Shown here: positions 12,201 to 24,200 of the stretch, in pieces
How positions within the stretch are numbered: position 1 is the stretch's first letter
How the letters are laid out: each line of letters starts with the position of its first letter
DNA from: Panicum virgatum
Lineage: Eukaryota > Streptophyta > Magnoliopsida > Poales > Poaceae
DNA: 64,000 nucleotides
Assembly (NCBI RefSeq): GCF_016808335.1
Contig: NC_053148.1
Location: 377,001-441,000, forward strand
Reading direction: 5' to 3'
Program-made: the position numbers and the translations under genes
Notes under the pieces: generated by a model
What the model was told of the DNA's origin: nothing
Database searches by the model: none
What the model saw: the letters and a program-made list of their open reading frames with translations, nothing else

Positions 12201-15200
12201 CACCAAGCAGGCCGAAACCATAGAAGACCTTAATGAGTGGAGAAGTGCATTGGAAAATGCTCTAGCGCAAGCACCAAGTGTAGCAAATACAACAGGGCAA
12301 AATCCAATATTCAGCACTGATGTAGCGGCAGAACCTGCTGAAGCTCCAGCTGAACAGTGTAAGCCGTGTTGTCTATTATCATTCAATGAGCGTCTTGTAT
12401 TTCATAGAAATTTGGGGTTATATAGTCCTTACGTAAGGGCCCGCCTATCCAACTTTCGGGCATTAAGATTATCATAAGAAATTCCCACCATTTGATATGT
12501 TAGAACTTTTTAATATGCCTTCATCTCTTACAAATTGTAGAATGGAACTCCTGCATTTTCTGAGACCTGATACTTTCAATTTCCTTCTTTTCATTCTTTT
12601 TGTCTCATTATTCAATGAAAGCCAGCTTGATTTCATAATATCATTCTTGTGATAAAAGGGAAAGGATTGAAAATGTCAAGATTTTCAATTATGAAATTAT
12701 TAAAAGTACTTGAAAAGTGGCTCGAATACATGGCAGTGCGCCAGTGCGATGCTCTCCTTCATGCCGTTTGTCCTATGTGTATGATTTACAGTTCTATTTT
12801 TTTTTTTCTCGAACGCGCAGGAGAACTGTGCGTCGTTGTATTAATAGATAGAAAGAACGGTCCAGAATAGAATGCTGAATCCACGGCTTGGATTAGTTTT
12901 TCGTTACATTCACGCCTAAAGAGATGTAAACAACCACACACACTGTGCCTAGATTTACAGTTCTATTGAATGCTAACATAAACTTATATACGATTATACG
13001 AACTGGGCATAACTCGGTGGAAGGTGTGGGTGTACATGCCTACCACCCATATTTTAGTCTTCTTCAGCTCGAATTTGTGTGCCTATTTCTTATTTATGAT
13101 GCAACCTAGTTCCTCCTAGGTTACGAGTTGTTTAATAACATAAACTCTATACTCATGCTTCAACATAGATGCACCTAGTAGAACTTAGTCTATTTAGGCC
13201 TTGTTTAGATCCCAAAATTTTACACCCAAAAACGTCATATCGAATGTTTGGACACATGCATGGAATACTAAATAAAATCTATTTGCAAAATTTTTTGTAC
13301 GGATGGGTTGTAAATCGCGAGATGAATCTAATGAGCCTACTTAATTCATGATTTGCAACAGTGATGCTACAGTAACCATCCGCTAACTATGAATTAATCA
13401 TGGATTAACTAGACTCATTAGATACGTCTCGCGATTTACAATCCATCTGTGCAAAAAGTTTTGTAAATAGACTTTATTTAGTGCTCCGAAATAATAAGAT
13501 TCTCTTCCAAAAATTTACGCCAAAAAGATCTAAACACACCCTTATTTTGCGCATTTTGGCCGATACGCACAACATATATTTGCTTGCATATTAAATTTAG
13601 ATATTTCATCCTATTTGCATCAGGAGCTTTTGTCACCCAATCTTTCTTCTTATCAGAGCTAATTTTCTTGAGTAAACAGTATCTTTCTTATCCAACTTTC
13701 TTCTCACTTGTTTTTGGGGGGAGGGATGGACTCCTTACATTTCATTATGCTAAGCAAGTTCAGTTGTTTGTCTTGCAGCGGAGGACAGTTCTGTTATTGG
13801 CAGACCTGCAGAATTTGCACTTGTCGATGCAGATGGCAGCCCGTCATTTCTGGAAAAGGCCCTGAAGTTCATTGAAGATCATGGTAATTATTTCTGCTTA
13901 TTGAATTCAGTACACAATCTTGAAAAAAATTTGAATTATGGTGAGCACAAGCACGAATGCCTTGTTATCACACACACACACACACAAAAAAAACTTTATC
14001 TGTAGGGGTCAAGGTAGAAGGGATCCTACGCCAGTCTGCTGACGTTGAAGAAGTCAAACGCCGAGTTCGGGATTATGAAAAGGGTGATTTCTTTTTACTA
14101 AACCTCTTATTTTGTTATCTAGGATAACTATGTTTGGTGTGTGGCAGTGTATAGTTAAATTGATAAAATGATCTGTTTCTTTTCTCTATGTCTTCATAAA
14201 GATAGTTTATGTCGGTCGTAATAATGTGCAGGAGTTGTATTTTTGTCTGCTTTGACTTCTTTAACATATTCTTAACTTTATTTCTTAGGGAAAAACGAAT
14301 TCTCCCCAGAAGAGGATTCACACGTTATTGGTGACTGTATTAAGGTATTTATTTGGAAAGTGTTGGTTATAATCTCATAGAACGCATTTTACTTTGATGG
14401 TATGCTTGTCACTAATATATGTTTGGTTGTCGTTTGATACAGTATGTTCTTCGAGAGATGCCATCATCTCCAGTTCCTGCATCATGTTGCACTGCCCTGG
14501 TTAAAGCATACCGTAAGATTAATTTGGAACTTTCTTTATGCATTCTGTCTTCTTGTATTTCTGAATTGAGGAAACCTATATATAACCTCTGCCATAAAGT
14601 AAGTACAAATAAATTAAATCAATATGTGCCCTTATCCGCAGCATTCTGATGTGTTAGAATCATATGATGATCAAGACTAGTGGTTGTACAGGAACTGACA
14701 AGACAAGAAGACTTGATGAGATAAGTAGAGTGATATATGAAGTTTTCCCAGAACCAAATCGACAGTTGCTGCAGAGGTATCTACCTTTTATTATATGCTT
14801 ATATTATATTTTTCTTGTCAAAAGAACCTGGGTACTCAAAATATTAATGCTTGTGGTGTCGTATTCAGATTTTCATTCCTGGCAGAGGTTCTCACCCGCT
14901 GACATCATTATAGTATATTAACTTTGAGTTTATTATCCTTTACACCATAGCAACATCCAACGAATGGGCTCCACACTCATCAGGTTTCTTTCAGGATTCT
15001 TAAGATGATGCAAATTGTTGGGTCGCACAAAGCTGTGAATAGGATGTCTCAATCTGCTTTGGCGGCTTGCATGGCACCACTCCTTCTCCGACCTCTTCTT
15101 CTTGGTGAATGTGAAATCGACAATGACTTCAGTATGGGAGGGGATGGTTCATTCCAGCTACTTCAAGCTGCTGCAGCTGCAAATCATGCACAAGCTATTG

Positions 15201-18200
15201 TTATCATTATGATGGAGCAATTTGATCAGATATTTGATGTATCCTCTTTTTACTTCTCCTTTTCCTTTTGTTTAGTCAAGCTCCATTTGAAGTAATACCA
15301 CACTCAGTTGTTCATGAGTTAATATTCAACTGATTATCATGCAGGACTTGGAAGAAGGTTCCTGTTCTTCAGACGCTTATACGGAGTCTGATGATGATGA
15401 TGTTGATAAGGAGTATTCCACAGATAATGACATCCATGACGATGATGGTTCTTATGATTCTGGTGAAGATGACATTGAAGAAGACTTGGATGACAATAGT
15501 GAGCACTACTCTGATGGCAGTGCACATGATAGTAAAACCAACGCTAATGTCAAGGATGACAAGGTACTTCAATTGATCATTCATCATTGTATCGATTCCA
15601 AAACGTTGTAGATGAGGCATTCTCCATGCTGGTATCTGATGGTCCTTCAAGACAGATGTTACTTCTTTGTGGCCTTTCATAATATGCTTCAACTTTCACC
15701 ATGCTATTTGTAGGAGGAAATGATGGCTTGTATTCCTCCAACCCTAGAAGGGTGGGTATATATAATACCTATACATGGGCATCTAGATGGGCCTCTATAC
15801 ACATGGGCTCAATATACTCCAACACCCCCCCCCCCTCCCCCGCAGTCTGAACTACCGGCGCAGCGGTGTTCAAGACTGGACAACAAGAAAGCTAGCACCC
15901 CCCGCAGTCTGAACTACCGACGCAGCGGTGTTCAAGACTGGACAAGAAGAGAGAACAAAGGGCAAATACCCCCCCCCCCCCCCCCCCCCGCAGCCACAAC
16001 TAGCCACCGGCTACGTTGAGGCTGGATCGAAACTCCGAGAAGGTCGAGGAGGGCAGCCCCTTGGCGAAGATGTCAGCAAACTGGGAGGTAGTCGGTACAT
16101 GGAGTACCCGAACATCGCCGATTGCGACTCTGTCGCGCACGAAGTGTAAGTTGATCTCCACGTGCTTCGTCCGCTGATGCTGGACGGGGTTGGTGGAGAG
16201 ATACACGGCGCTGACGTTGTCGCAGTAGACGAGCGTGCTCTTGGTGAGCGGGCTGTGGAGCTCCGCCAAGAGCTGTCGTAGCCAGGAGGCCTCCGCTACG
16301 CCGTTAGCGACGGCACGGTACTCCGCATCGGCACTGGAGCGGGAGACAACCGGCTGTCGCTTGGACGACCAGGAGACCAGGTTGCCGCCCAGGAAGACGG
16401 CGTAGCCGGAGGTGGAGCGACGAGTGTCCGGGCAGCCAGCCCAGTCAGCGTCGGTGTAGACCACCAGCTCAGCAGAGGACGAGCGGTGAAGTACCAGGCC
16501 GAGGTCCATAGTGTCACGGACGTACTGGAGGAGACGCTTCAGCGCCGCAAGGTGTGACTCCCGGGGATCATGCATATGGAGACAGACCTGCTGAACAGCG
16601 TAGGTGAGATCCGGCCTGGTGAAGGTGAGGTACTGCAAAGCGCCGGCCAGACTCCGGTAGGCGGTAGGATCAGCCACCGGAGCACCCAGATCAGCAGACA
16701 GGTTCGCCTGAGTGTCGACTGGAGTGGAGCAGGGCTTGCAATCAGTCATTCCAGCCCGCTCCAGAATATCGAGGGCGTACTGCCGCTGGTGAAGGAGAAG
16801 ACCAGACGGGCTAGGCTCAACAGTGACGCCCAAGAAGTGGTGGAGCTGACCGAGATCCTTCATAGCGAAGTCCTGCTGCAGAGAGGAGATGACACTCTGA
16901 AGCAACTGCGGACTGGAAGCTGTGAGCACAATGTCGTCGACATATAGCAGCAAATAGGCAGTCTCATCCCCACGGCGGTAGATGAAGAGAGACATGTCAG
17001 ACTTGGCCTCGGTGAATCCCAGTGTCATCAAGAACGTGGCGAACCGAGAGTACCAAGCCCGAGGAGCCTGCTTCAGTCCATAGAGAGACTTGTTGAGCCG
17101 GCAGACCATATGTGGATGACTCGAGTCCACAAATCCCGCTGGCTGAGAGCAGTAGACAGTCTCTGTCAAAGTGCCGTGAAGAAACGCATTCTTCATGTCC
17201 AGCTGGTGCACAGGCCAAGAGCGCGAGAGCGCAAGCGAAAGGACCGTGCGCACCGTAGCGGGCTTCACGACTGGGCTGAAGGTCTCATAATAATCAACAC
17301 CAGGCCGCTGAGTGAACCCCCGGAGAACCCAACGAGCCTTGTAGTGCTCCAGTGTGCCATCAGCCCGACGCTTATGCGTCCAGATCCACTTCCCAGTCAC
17401 CACATTGCAACCAGACGGACGCGGCACGAGGTCCCACGTCTGGTTGGCAAGAAGAGCCGCGTACTCCTCTTCCATCGTGCGACGCCAGTGAGGATCCGCC
17501 AAGGCGTCGCGGACAGAGGAGGGTACCGGAGAGACCCGCGGCTCTCCCTCGGTGGCGGAGAGAGTCGCGGCCTGAGACGCCATCCGCCGAGTCACCATGG
17601 GATGGATATGCTGAGGATCCCGATAGACGACTGGCGGGTGGTACACCTCCGGCTCTGCTCGAGAGGGAGCCGGAGGAGGCGGCGACGGCTCCGTTGTCGG
17701 CGTCGCAGGAGCCAACGGAGCAGGAGGCGGCGCCGGAGTCGACGCGGAACGGCGCTGGTACACCTGCACCGGCTCAACGTACCGCCGCGGCGCCGAGGTC
17801 GGCGCCTTGCGACGCCGGTACACCTGCACCGGCTGAGCGTACCGCGCAGGGGCAGGGGAAGACACTGGGGCCGCGCGTGGCGCGACCGCGGGTACCGGGG
17901 CCGCGCTCGACGCAGTAGGGATCACCGGAAACGGTGCCGGTGCGCCGGGAAAACCTGCAAGAAAAGGACAGACAGGTAACGGTGGTGGAACCACCAGGTC
18001 AGTCGGAAACATAGACTCCAGCTCGGGGTCAGGAGAAGGTGTAGAGGAGGTAGAGTAGGGGAAATCCGACTCGTCGAAGACGACGTGTCGGGAGATCAAG
18101 ACGCGGCGAGTGGTGAGGTCAAAGCATCGGTACCCCTTGTGGTCAGGGGAGTAACCGAGGAACACACAACGAGTCGAGCGGGGCGCCAGCTTGTGAGGAG

Positions 18201-21200
18201 CGGTGGCGGAGGTGTTAGGGTAACACGCACACCCGAAGACCCGAATGTGGTCGTAGCGAGGAGGGGTACCGAAAAGAGCGTGTTGTGGAGTGGGAGCAGG
18301 AGAAGCAGTGGACGGAAGACGGTTGAGCAAGTAGGTGGCGGTGTGGAGGCTCTCAGCCCAGAAGCGCACGACGTCGTTCGTCGTGCGAATCATCCACTCA
18401 GCCTTGCCGTTCTGAGGAGAGGTATACGGACAAGACATACGCAGCTGAACACCCCGAGACAGGAAGAAAGACCGGGAGGTGGAGTTATCGAACTCCCGCC
18501 TGTTGTCGCACTGGACGGCCTTAACGGTGAGGCCGAACTGAGTGGACACCCAGGCAAAGAAGTGGAGGAGGGTGGGGGAAGCTCTCAGACTTGGCACGCA
18601 AAGGAAACGTCCAAGAGTAGTGCGAGAAGTCATCGACCACCACCAGATAGTACTTGTAGCCAGAGAGGCTGAGTACAGGGGAGGTCCACAGGTCACAGTG
18701 AACAAGGTCGAATGCATGCGTCGCATGCGAGGAAGAAGAGGAAAAAGGGAGCCGAACATGACGACCGAGCTGGCACGCATGGCAGAGGGGCTGAGCAGAA
18801 GCCCTAGTACCAGGAACATCGGTACTACGACCGAGCTGAGCCAGAACGTCGCGTCCAGGGTGACCAAGACGACGGTGCCAAGTGGTGGAAGACGGCGTCG
18901 TGGCAAAAGCAGCAGACCAAGACGGCCAGGGTGAAGAAGAAGACGAGAGTGGTGCAGCGGAAGAAGAAAGGCAAAGGGTGTAAAGGGGCCCCGTGCTGTC
19001 ACACCGGAGTAGCGGACGCCGGGAGGCCGAATCCTTTACAGTGAGGCCAGAAGAATCAAACTCGATGGAACAAGAATTGTCAGCTGTAAACTGACGAATG
19101 GAAAGAAGGTTATGAACCATCTGAGGAGCAACAAGGACATTGGGAAGACGAAAAGAGGAAGGAGCAGAACCCACGGCGGTGACAGGAAGACAAGACCCGT
19201 CACCAACCATGATGGAAGAAGGACAAGAGGGGTGTGGGGGTCGAACAGAAGAGAGGATACCGGCATGTGGGGTGGTGTGGAAGGAGGCACCCGAGTCGGC
19301 GATCCACTCGGTGCAGACCGGCGGCGTCCCCCCCATGGTGCTGAAGGACTGCGCCAGTGCGGCCTGGTCCCACCCCCAGGCCAGGTCGACTGCTGGCTGG
19401 GTGGAGCGGGCGGTGTCCAAAATGGCGTGAACAGGGGAGCAGCAGCGGCGAGCATGGCCGCCGGCTGGGGCTGAGGACGAGGGCCCCACCCCTGCGCGGT
19501 GGGCGCGACGGCCTGGGCCTGTGTGGCGGGCGCGGCAGCCTGCGCGGCAGCGATGGAGGCGGCGGCCCGCGTGGCCTGCGCGGCGGGCGCGACGGCTCGC
19601 ACGGTGTGTGCGGCGTGCGCGACGGCCTGCGCGGCGGCGATGGAGGCGGCGGCCCGCGCGGCCTGCGCGGCGTGCGCGGCGGGCGCGGCAGGCGCGATGG
19701 CGGCCACAAAGGAGGCGGCGGCGGCCAGGTCTGCGGGCGCGACGACCTGAGCCTGCGCGGCGGCAGCGGCGCGGACGGCAGCGGCGGCGGCGGCGGGCGC
19801 AGTTGTAGCCGCGCCCACGGCCACGTCCATGGCAGCGGCAGCATACGGCGCGTCGCCGGGAGGCATACCGAAGGCTAGCCAGGACGGAGGAGGAGCAGCG
19901 GCGGCGCGCGCAGCGGTGCCCGCGGCGCGCGCGGCGTCGGCTGCTGCGGCGGCGGGCAGCTGGGCCGGCGCGGCCGGGGCCATATGGGCCGCAGGAGGGA
20001 CTGGCGGCCCAGGACGGATGAGGACCAGCGGCGGCCCAAGAAGGGGCGGCACATCTGCCCCACCCGCAGAGGAGCGTCCGCCACGACCACGGCAGAGGAG
20101 CAGAGGAGCGTCCACCACGGCCTCCACAGGTGCTGGAGCCGCGGCGACCAGGAGCGCGGCCGGCGCCGGTGATGGGGCCGCAGCCCCCACATCGCACTCG
20201 CGCTTGGCGGCTAGGGCGGTGGCGCGCTCGCGCTCGGCGGCTAGGGCGGCGGCGGATCCGGGCTCCGCGCCCTGGGGCCACGCGGCGCGCTCGCGCTCAG
20301 CGGCTAGGGCGGCGGATCCGGGCTCCCCACCCTGGGGCCACCTGCGCAGAGCCGGGAAGGGTGCCCCGCCGGCACCAGAGGCCGCGCTCGCGCCCAGGAC
20401 GGCAGCAGCGGCGTCCGGATCCAGAGAAGGAAGGGCGGACGCGCGCGGCACACGGTCCTGGGGCCACGCGTGCGGCGCAAGGGCACCGGCAGCGGCGCCG
20501 GCGGCTGCGCCAGCTGCACCCCTCGGGTCCCCGGCGTCATGGACGCTGGAGGCGGCGGATCCAGTGGATTCAGTAGCAGAGGAGGGAAGGAGAGGGTAAG
20601 AGGAAGGGGGAGGAGGTGCCAGCGGCTGGCGGCCAGCCATGGCGCCGGCGGCGGCGCCGGCGGCGGCGCCGGCGGCAGCACCCAGGGCAGAGGAGCCCGC
20701 GCCCAGAGCAGGGGAGGAGCTCGCGCCCAGGACAGGGAAGCTCGCGCCCAGAGCAGAGGGAAAGGAAGAGAAGGGGAGGGGAGGAGGAGAGGGAAGGGAG
20801 GGGCGGCGCCGGCGGCCAGCCGGCCATGGAGGCGGCGGCGGCGGCAACCATGAGAGCTAGGCTGATAGCAGAGGTAAACCTAGCCTGATACCATGTAGGA
20901 GGAAATGATGGCTTGTATTCCTCCAACCCTAGAAGTGTGGGTATATATAATACCTATACATGGGCCTCTAGATGGTCCTCTATACACATGGGCTCAATAT
21001 ACTCCAACACTATTATATATTTATTTCAATTTTCTGACTTCGCTAGATTATAGGCTAGCCAGTTCTTCTTCCTTTTAGCAAACATAGATTGGCTCCCTGG
21101 TTTATATGCTTTATTATCCATTAATATAGGTGCCTAAGTTATGTGTGTGGTCAAAATTTTCCGTATTTAAACAGTGGTATTTAAGATGGTTATATTTATA

Positions 21201-24200
21201 ACTGCTTGTCTTTTATGGAGATTTTTAAGTGCTGCATACACCCAAACTGCTTTTGGGCCTTGCAACTATATTCTTACATGAGAAAACCTTGGTTACACTA
21301 TGTTCTTGGATTATTGAAGAATAGTTTAGGTCATTGCTTCAAAGCACATATGAAGATGCAAATAATTAATCAACTCATATGGTGCAAATACAATTTTTTA
21401 AGAAATGCAGCTCTTATGCCTCTGACTTCAATTTTCTTGATTTATAGGTTAAAAACAAAATTTCAGAAGCTGCAGGTAATGACAATAACCAGTCTGTTCA
21501 AAAACAAAAATAGAAAATGGTGCATCAAGGGAAGATACTGATAAAAATTCTTCTACTGAATTAATTCATTTTCCACAAAAGTTGCGCAACCGGATGATAC
21601 CTCTCAAATGAAGATCAATAGTCGATCACACCCGAAACAAGAAACATGTGGATCAAATGAATCTAAAGATCACATGGTAAAATCAAATTCTCGTTCATCA
21701 TCTTCCAAAGAAAAATCTATGGAGAAATCAAGCAGCTCAGGACACAAGGGCAAAAGAACCCTATGGGGCCGTACTTCGGTAAGAGAAATTATTTTTGGTT
21801 TTTAATGTGGATAATCTTACAGGATTACTGGAATACTTGGTGTATAGGCAAGAAAAGACCTGTCAACGGAGGATATTGAATACTGCGGTGATGATGAGTA
21901 AGTAACCCTGCCCCTGATAGGCTGCTAGATGCGCTTGTATGTAACCTTGGCCTTTGGGCATATCCTATTTATTGATAGAGTTGCAAACATATATCCCTTG
22001 GAAGCACCAGAATGTTTTTTTTTTTTTTGCATTCCATAATAGACAAACTTGCCATTTGCCATTCATTGGTTCAGATTTTTGTGAAGCTCCAGTTTACATG
22101 TTGTTAGAGAGTTGTATAGGCTGGCCCATGGGCCTTTGGTTGTGCCGGCCATATTGGCCTTTAGGGTTGGGGCGCCCGCACTGTCCAGGTGCGCCCCCAC
22201 TAGGATTAGATCCGGTGATTAGGATAGGCAAGGATCCCCTGATAGGATATTTCCATATACCTAGGCATCCTTACCTATATGTACTTGTACTCGTGATTTG
22301 CACCCTAATCAATCCAATCCGATTCAGCCATACCTTCCTTCATGGTATCAAGAGACCGGGTCACCCCCGACCTCGCTTCCGCTAACCCTAGCGCGCGCTG
22401 ACCTGCAGCCGCCCCCCTGCTTCGGTGTTCCCCGCCGCAGCAGCCACCCCATGGCTAGATCCCACTCCGAGCCTTCCTCCCCCAAGAAGGAGGAGGAACG
22501 CAGGGCTGCCCGCGCCAAGGCTAGGGCTGATGCCCTAGCGCACGCCACCGAGGCCGAGAAGCTCGTCGACGCTGCAGCCAAGGAGCATGACGCCGCCGCC
22601 GAGCGCCTTCGCGAGGCGCTCCTCCTTGCTGCCAAGGAGCGCGCAGCGGCCGATGCCGCCGATCCACCCCCTGCCCCGCCGGCGCACGAGGACGACGACA
22701 AGTCTGTCCACGACGTCTACAGCGCCATGCTGCTTCACGAAGCGGCCACCGTTCTGAATCTGCACGCCTAGGCTGTTGCGGTTCAGAACATCCGGAGCCT
22801 CGTCCCCGTCGTCCTCGACGTCGCCGCCAGCAACTACACCAGGTGGCGTGAGCAGTTCCTGCTCATCCTCGTCAAGTTCTTGCAGGACCACGTCCTCCTC
22901 GACGACCCCCCGGCCACCTATCCTGACTGGGCGCGCATGGATTGCGTCGTCCGGCCATGGATCTATGGGACGATCTCCAACGACCTCGTCGAGACCGTCA
23001 TGACGCCCGACGCCTCTGCCCACATCGTCTGGGCTGCCGTCGAGTCTCAGTTCCTCGACAACCAGGAGACGCGCGCCCTCCTCCTTGACGCCCAGTTCCG
23101 CGGCTTCAAGCAAGGTGATCTGTCTATTTCAGATTACTGCAGGCGCCTCAAGACCATGGCCGACCAGCTCGGCAACCTGGGCGAGCCCGTCTCCGACCGG
23201 ACCCTCGTCTTCAACCTCGTACGTGGCCTCAACGCCAAGTACACCGCCATTGGCCGCCACATCCGTCGAGGGCGCCACTTCCCCACTTTCTTGGAGGCCA
23301 AGAACGACCTCCTACTCGAGAAGATCACCGTGGGCGCCTCCCTCCACCGCCTTCCTCGCCGCAGCCGCCGGCCAGCCCTCTGGCCCGCCCCACAGTAGCG
23401 TTCTGGCAGTTCCAGGGGCGGCAGCGGCCCCGGGGGCGGGTCTGGTGGCGCCACCTCCAAGACCAGGCGCTCCGGCAAGCGCAGCAACCGCCAGCCGAAG
23501 TCTGACGGCTCCAGCAGCGGCACCGCCACGCAGGCCGCCCCCACCGTGCCCTGGCCCACCTTCCACAATCCGTGGATCGGGGCCATCCAGATGTGGCCCG
23601 GCCCACGTCCACAGCAGGCTGCGCCTCCCCCGCAGGCCCTGCTCGCTCAGCAGGCCCAGCTCCAGCAACTACAGGCCTGGCAGGCGGCCCAGGCGCAGGC
23701 TTTCCAGGCAGCCCAGGCAGCACAGGCGCAGGCCCTCCAGGCCTTCCAGCCCGCGCCTGCTCCCGCTTCTCAGCCCGCCAGCCAGTGGGCTGGCGCTCCG
23801 GGGTCCTACAACCCCATCACCGGGTTGCCGTCGTGGGATCAGCAGTCCCTCGCCTCCACCTTCAGCACCATGACATTGAATCAGCAGCCGCAGCAAAACA
23901 AGTGGTACTTCGACTCAGGTGCTACCTCTCACATGACCTCCGACTCTCGCACCCTTTCACATATTTTTCCCCAGCGGTACCCTTTTCCTTCAGCTATTGT
24001 TGTCGGTAATGGTTCTTTGCTCCCCGTCACCTCCACTGGCACAGCACATTTGTCAGGTCCTCTGCATCTTAATAATGTTCTCATTTCCACGAAACTTATT
24101 AAGAATCTTATATCTGTGCACCAATTTACTTCTGATAACAATTGCTCAGTGGAATTTGACCCCTCTGGTTGCTCTGTGAAGGATCTCAGGACTCGGAACG

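Larger units (their letters stand above)
15709..21009 (-). mobile_element. Ty1/copia LTR retrotransposon (copy 1), antisense in RhoGAP intron 14
   Basis: The 5-bp duplication CTATT lies at 15704-15708 and 21010-21014. The 116-bp LTRs at 15709-15824 and 20894-21009 differ at three positions (about 97.4% identity). Read on the minus strand, the LTR ends in the TG/CA-type termini TGTTGG and TCCTACA. A tRNA-Met-like primer site TGGTATCAGG follows the 5' LTR, and a G-rich polypurine tract precedes the 3' LTR. Its pol is related to that of the element at 22102-27595. Confidence 0.95.

Noticed and set aside
15969..15989. Run of about 21 C residues as a regulatory G-quadruplex
   Set aside because: It is part of the polypurine-tract region of copia copy 1 (minus strand) and likely length-variable. 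No independent function is supported.
19036..20847. 603-codon frame as an independent protein gene
   Set aside because: It occupies the gag-to-protease region of a copia element and is mostly Ala/Pro. Several overlapping long frames exist there simply because of GC content.
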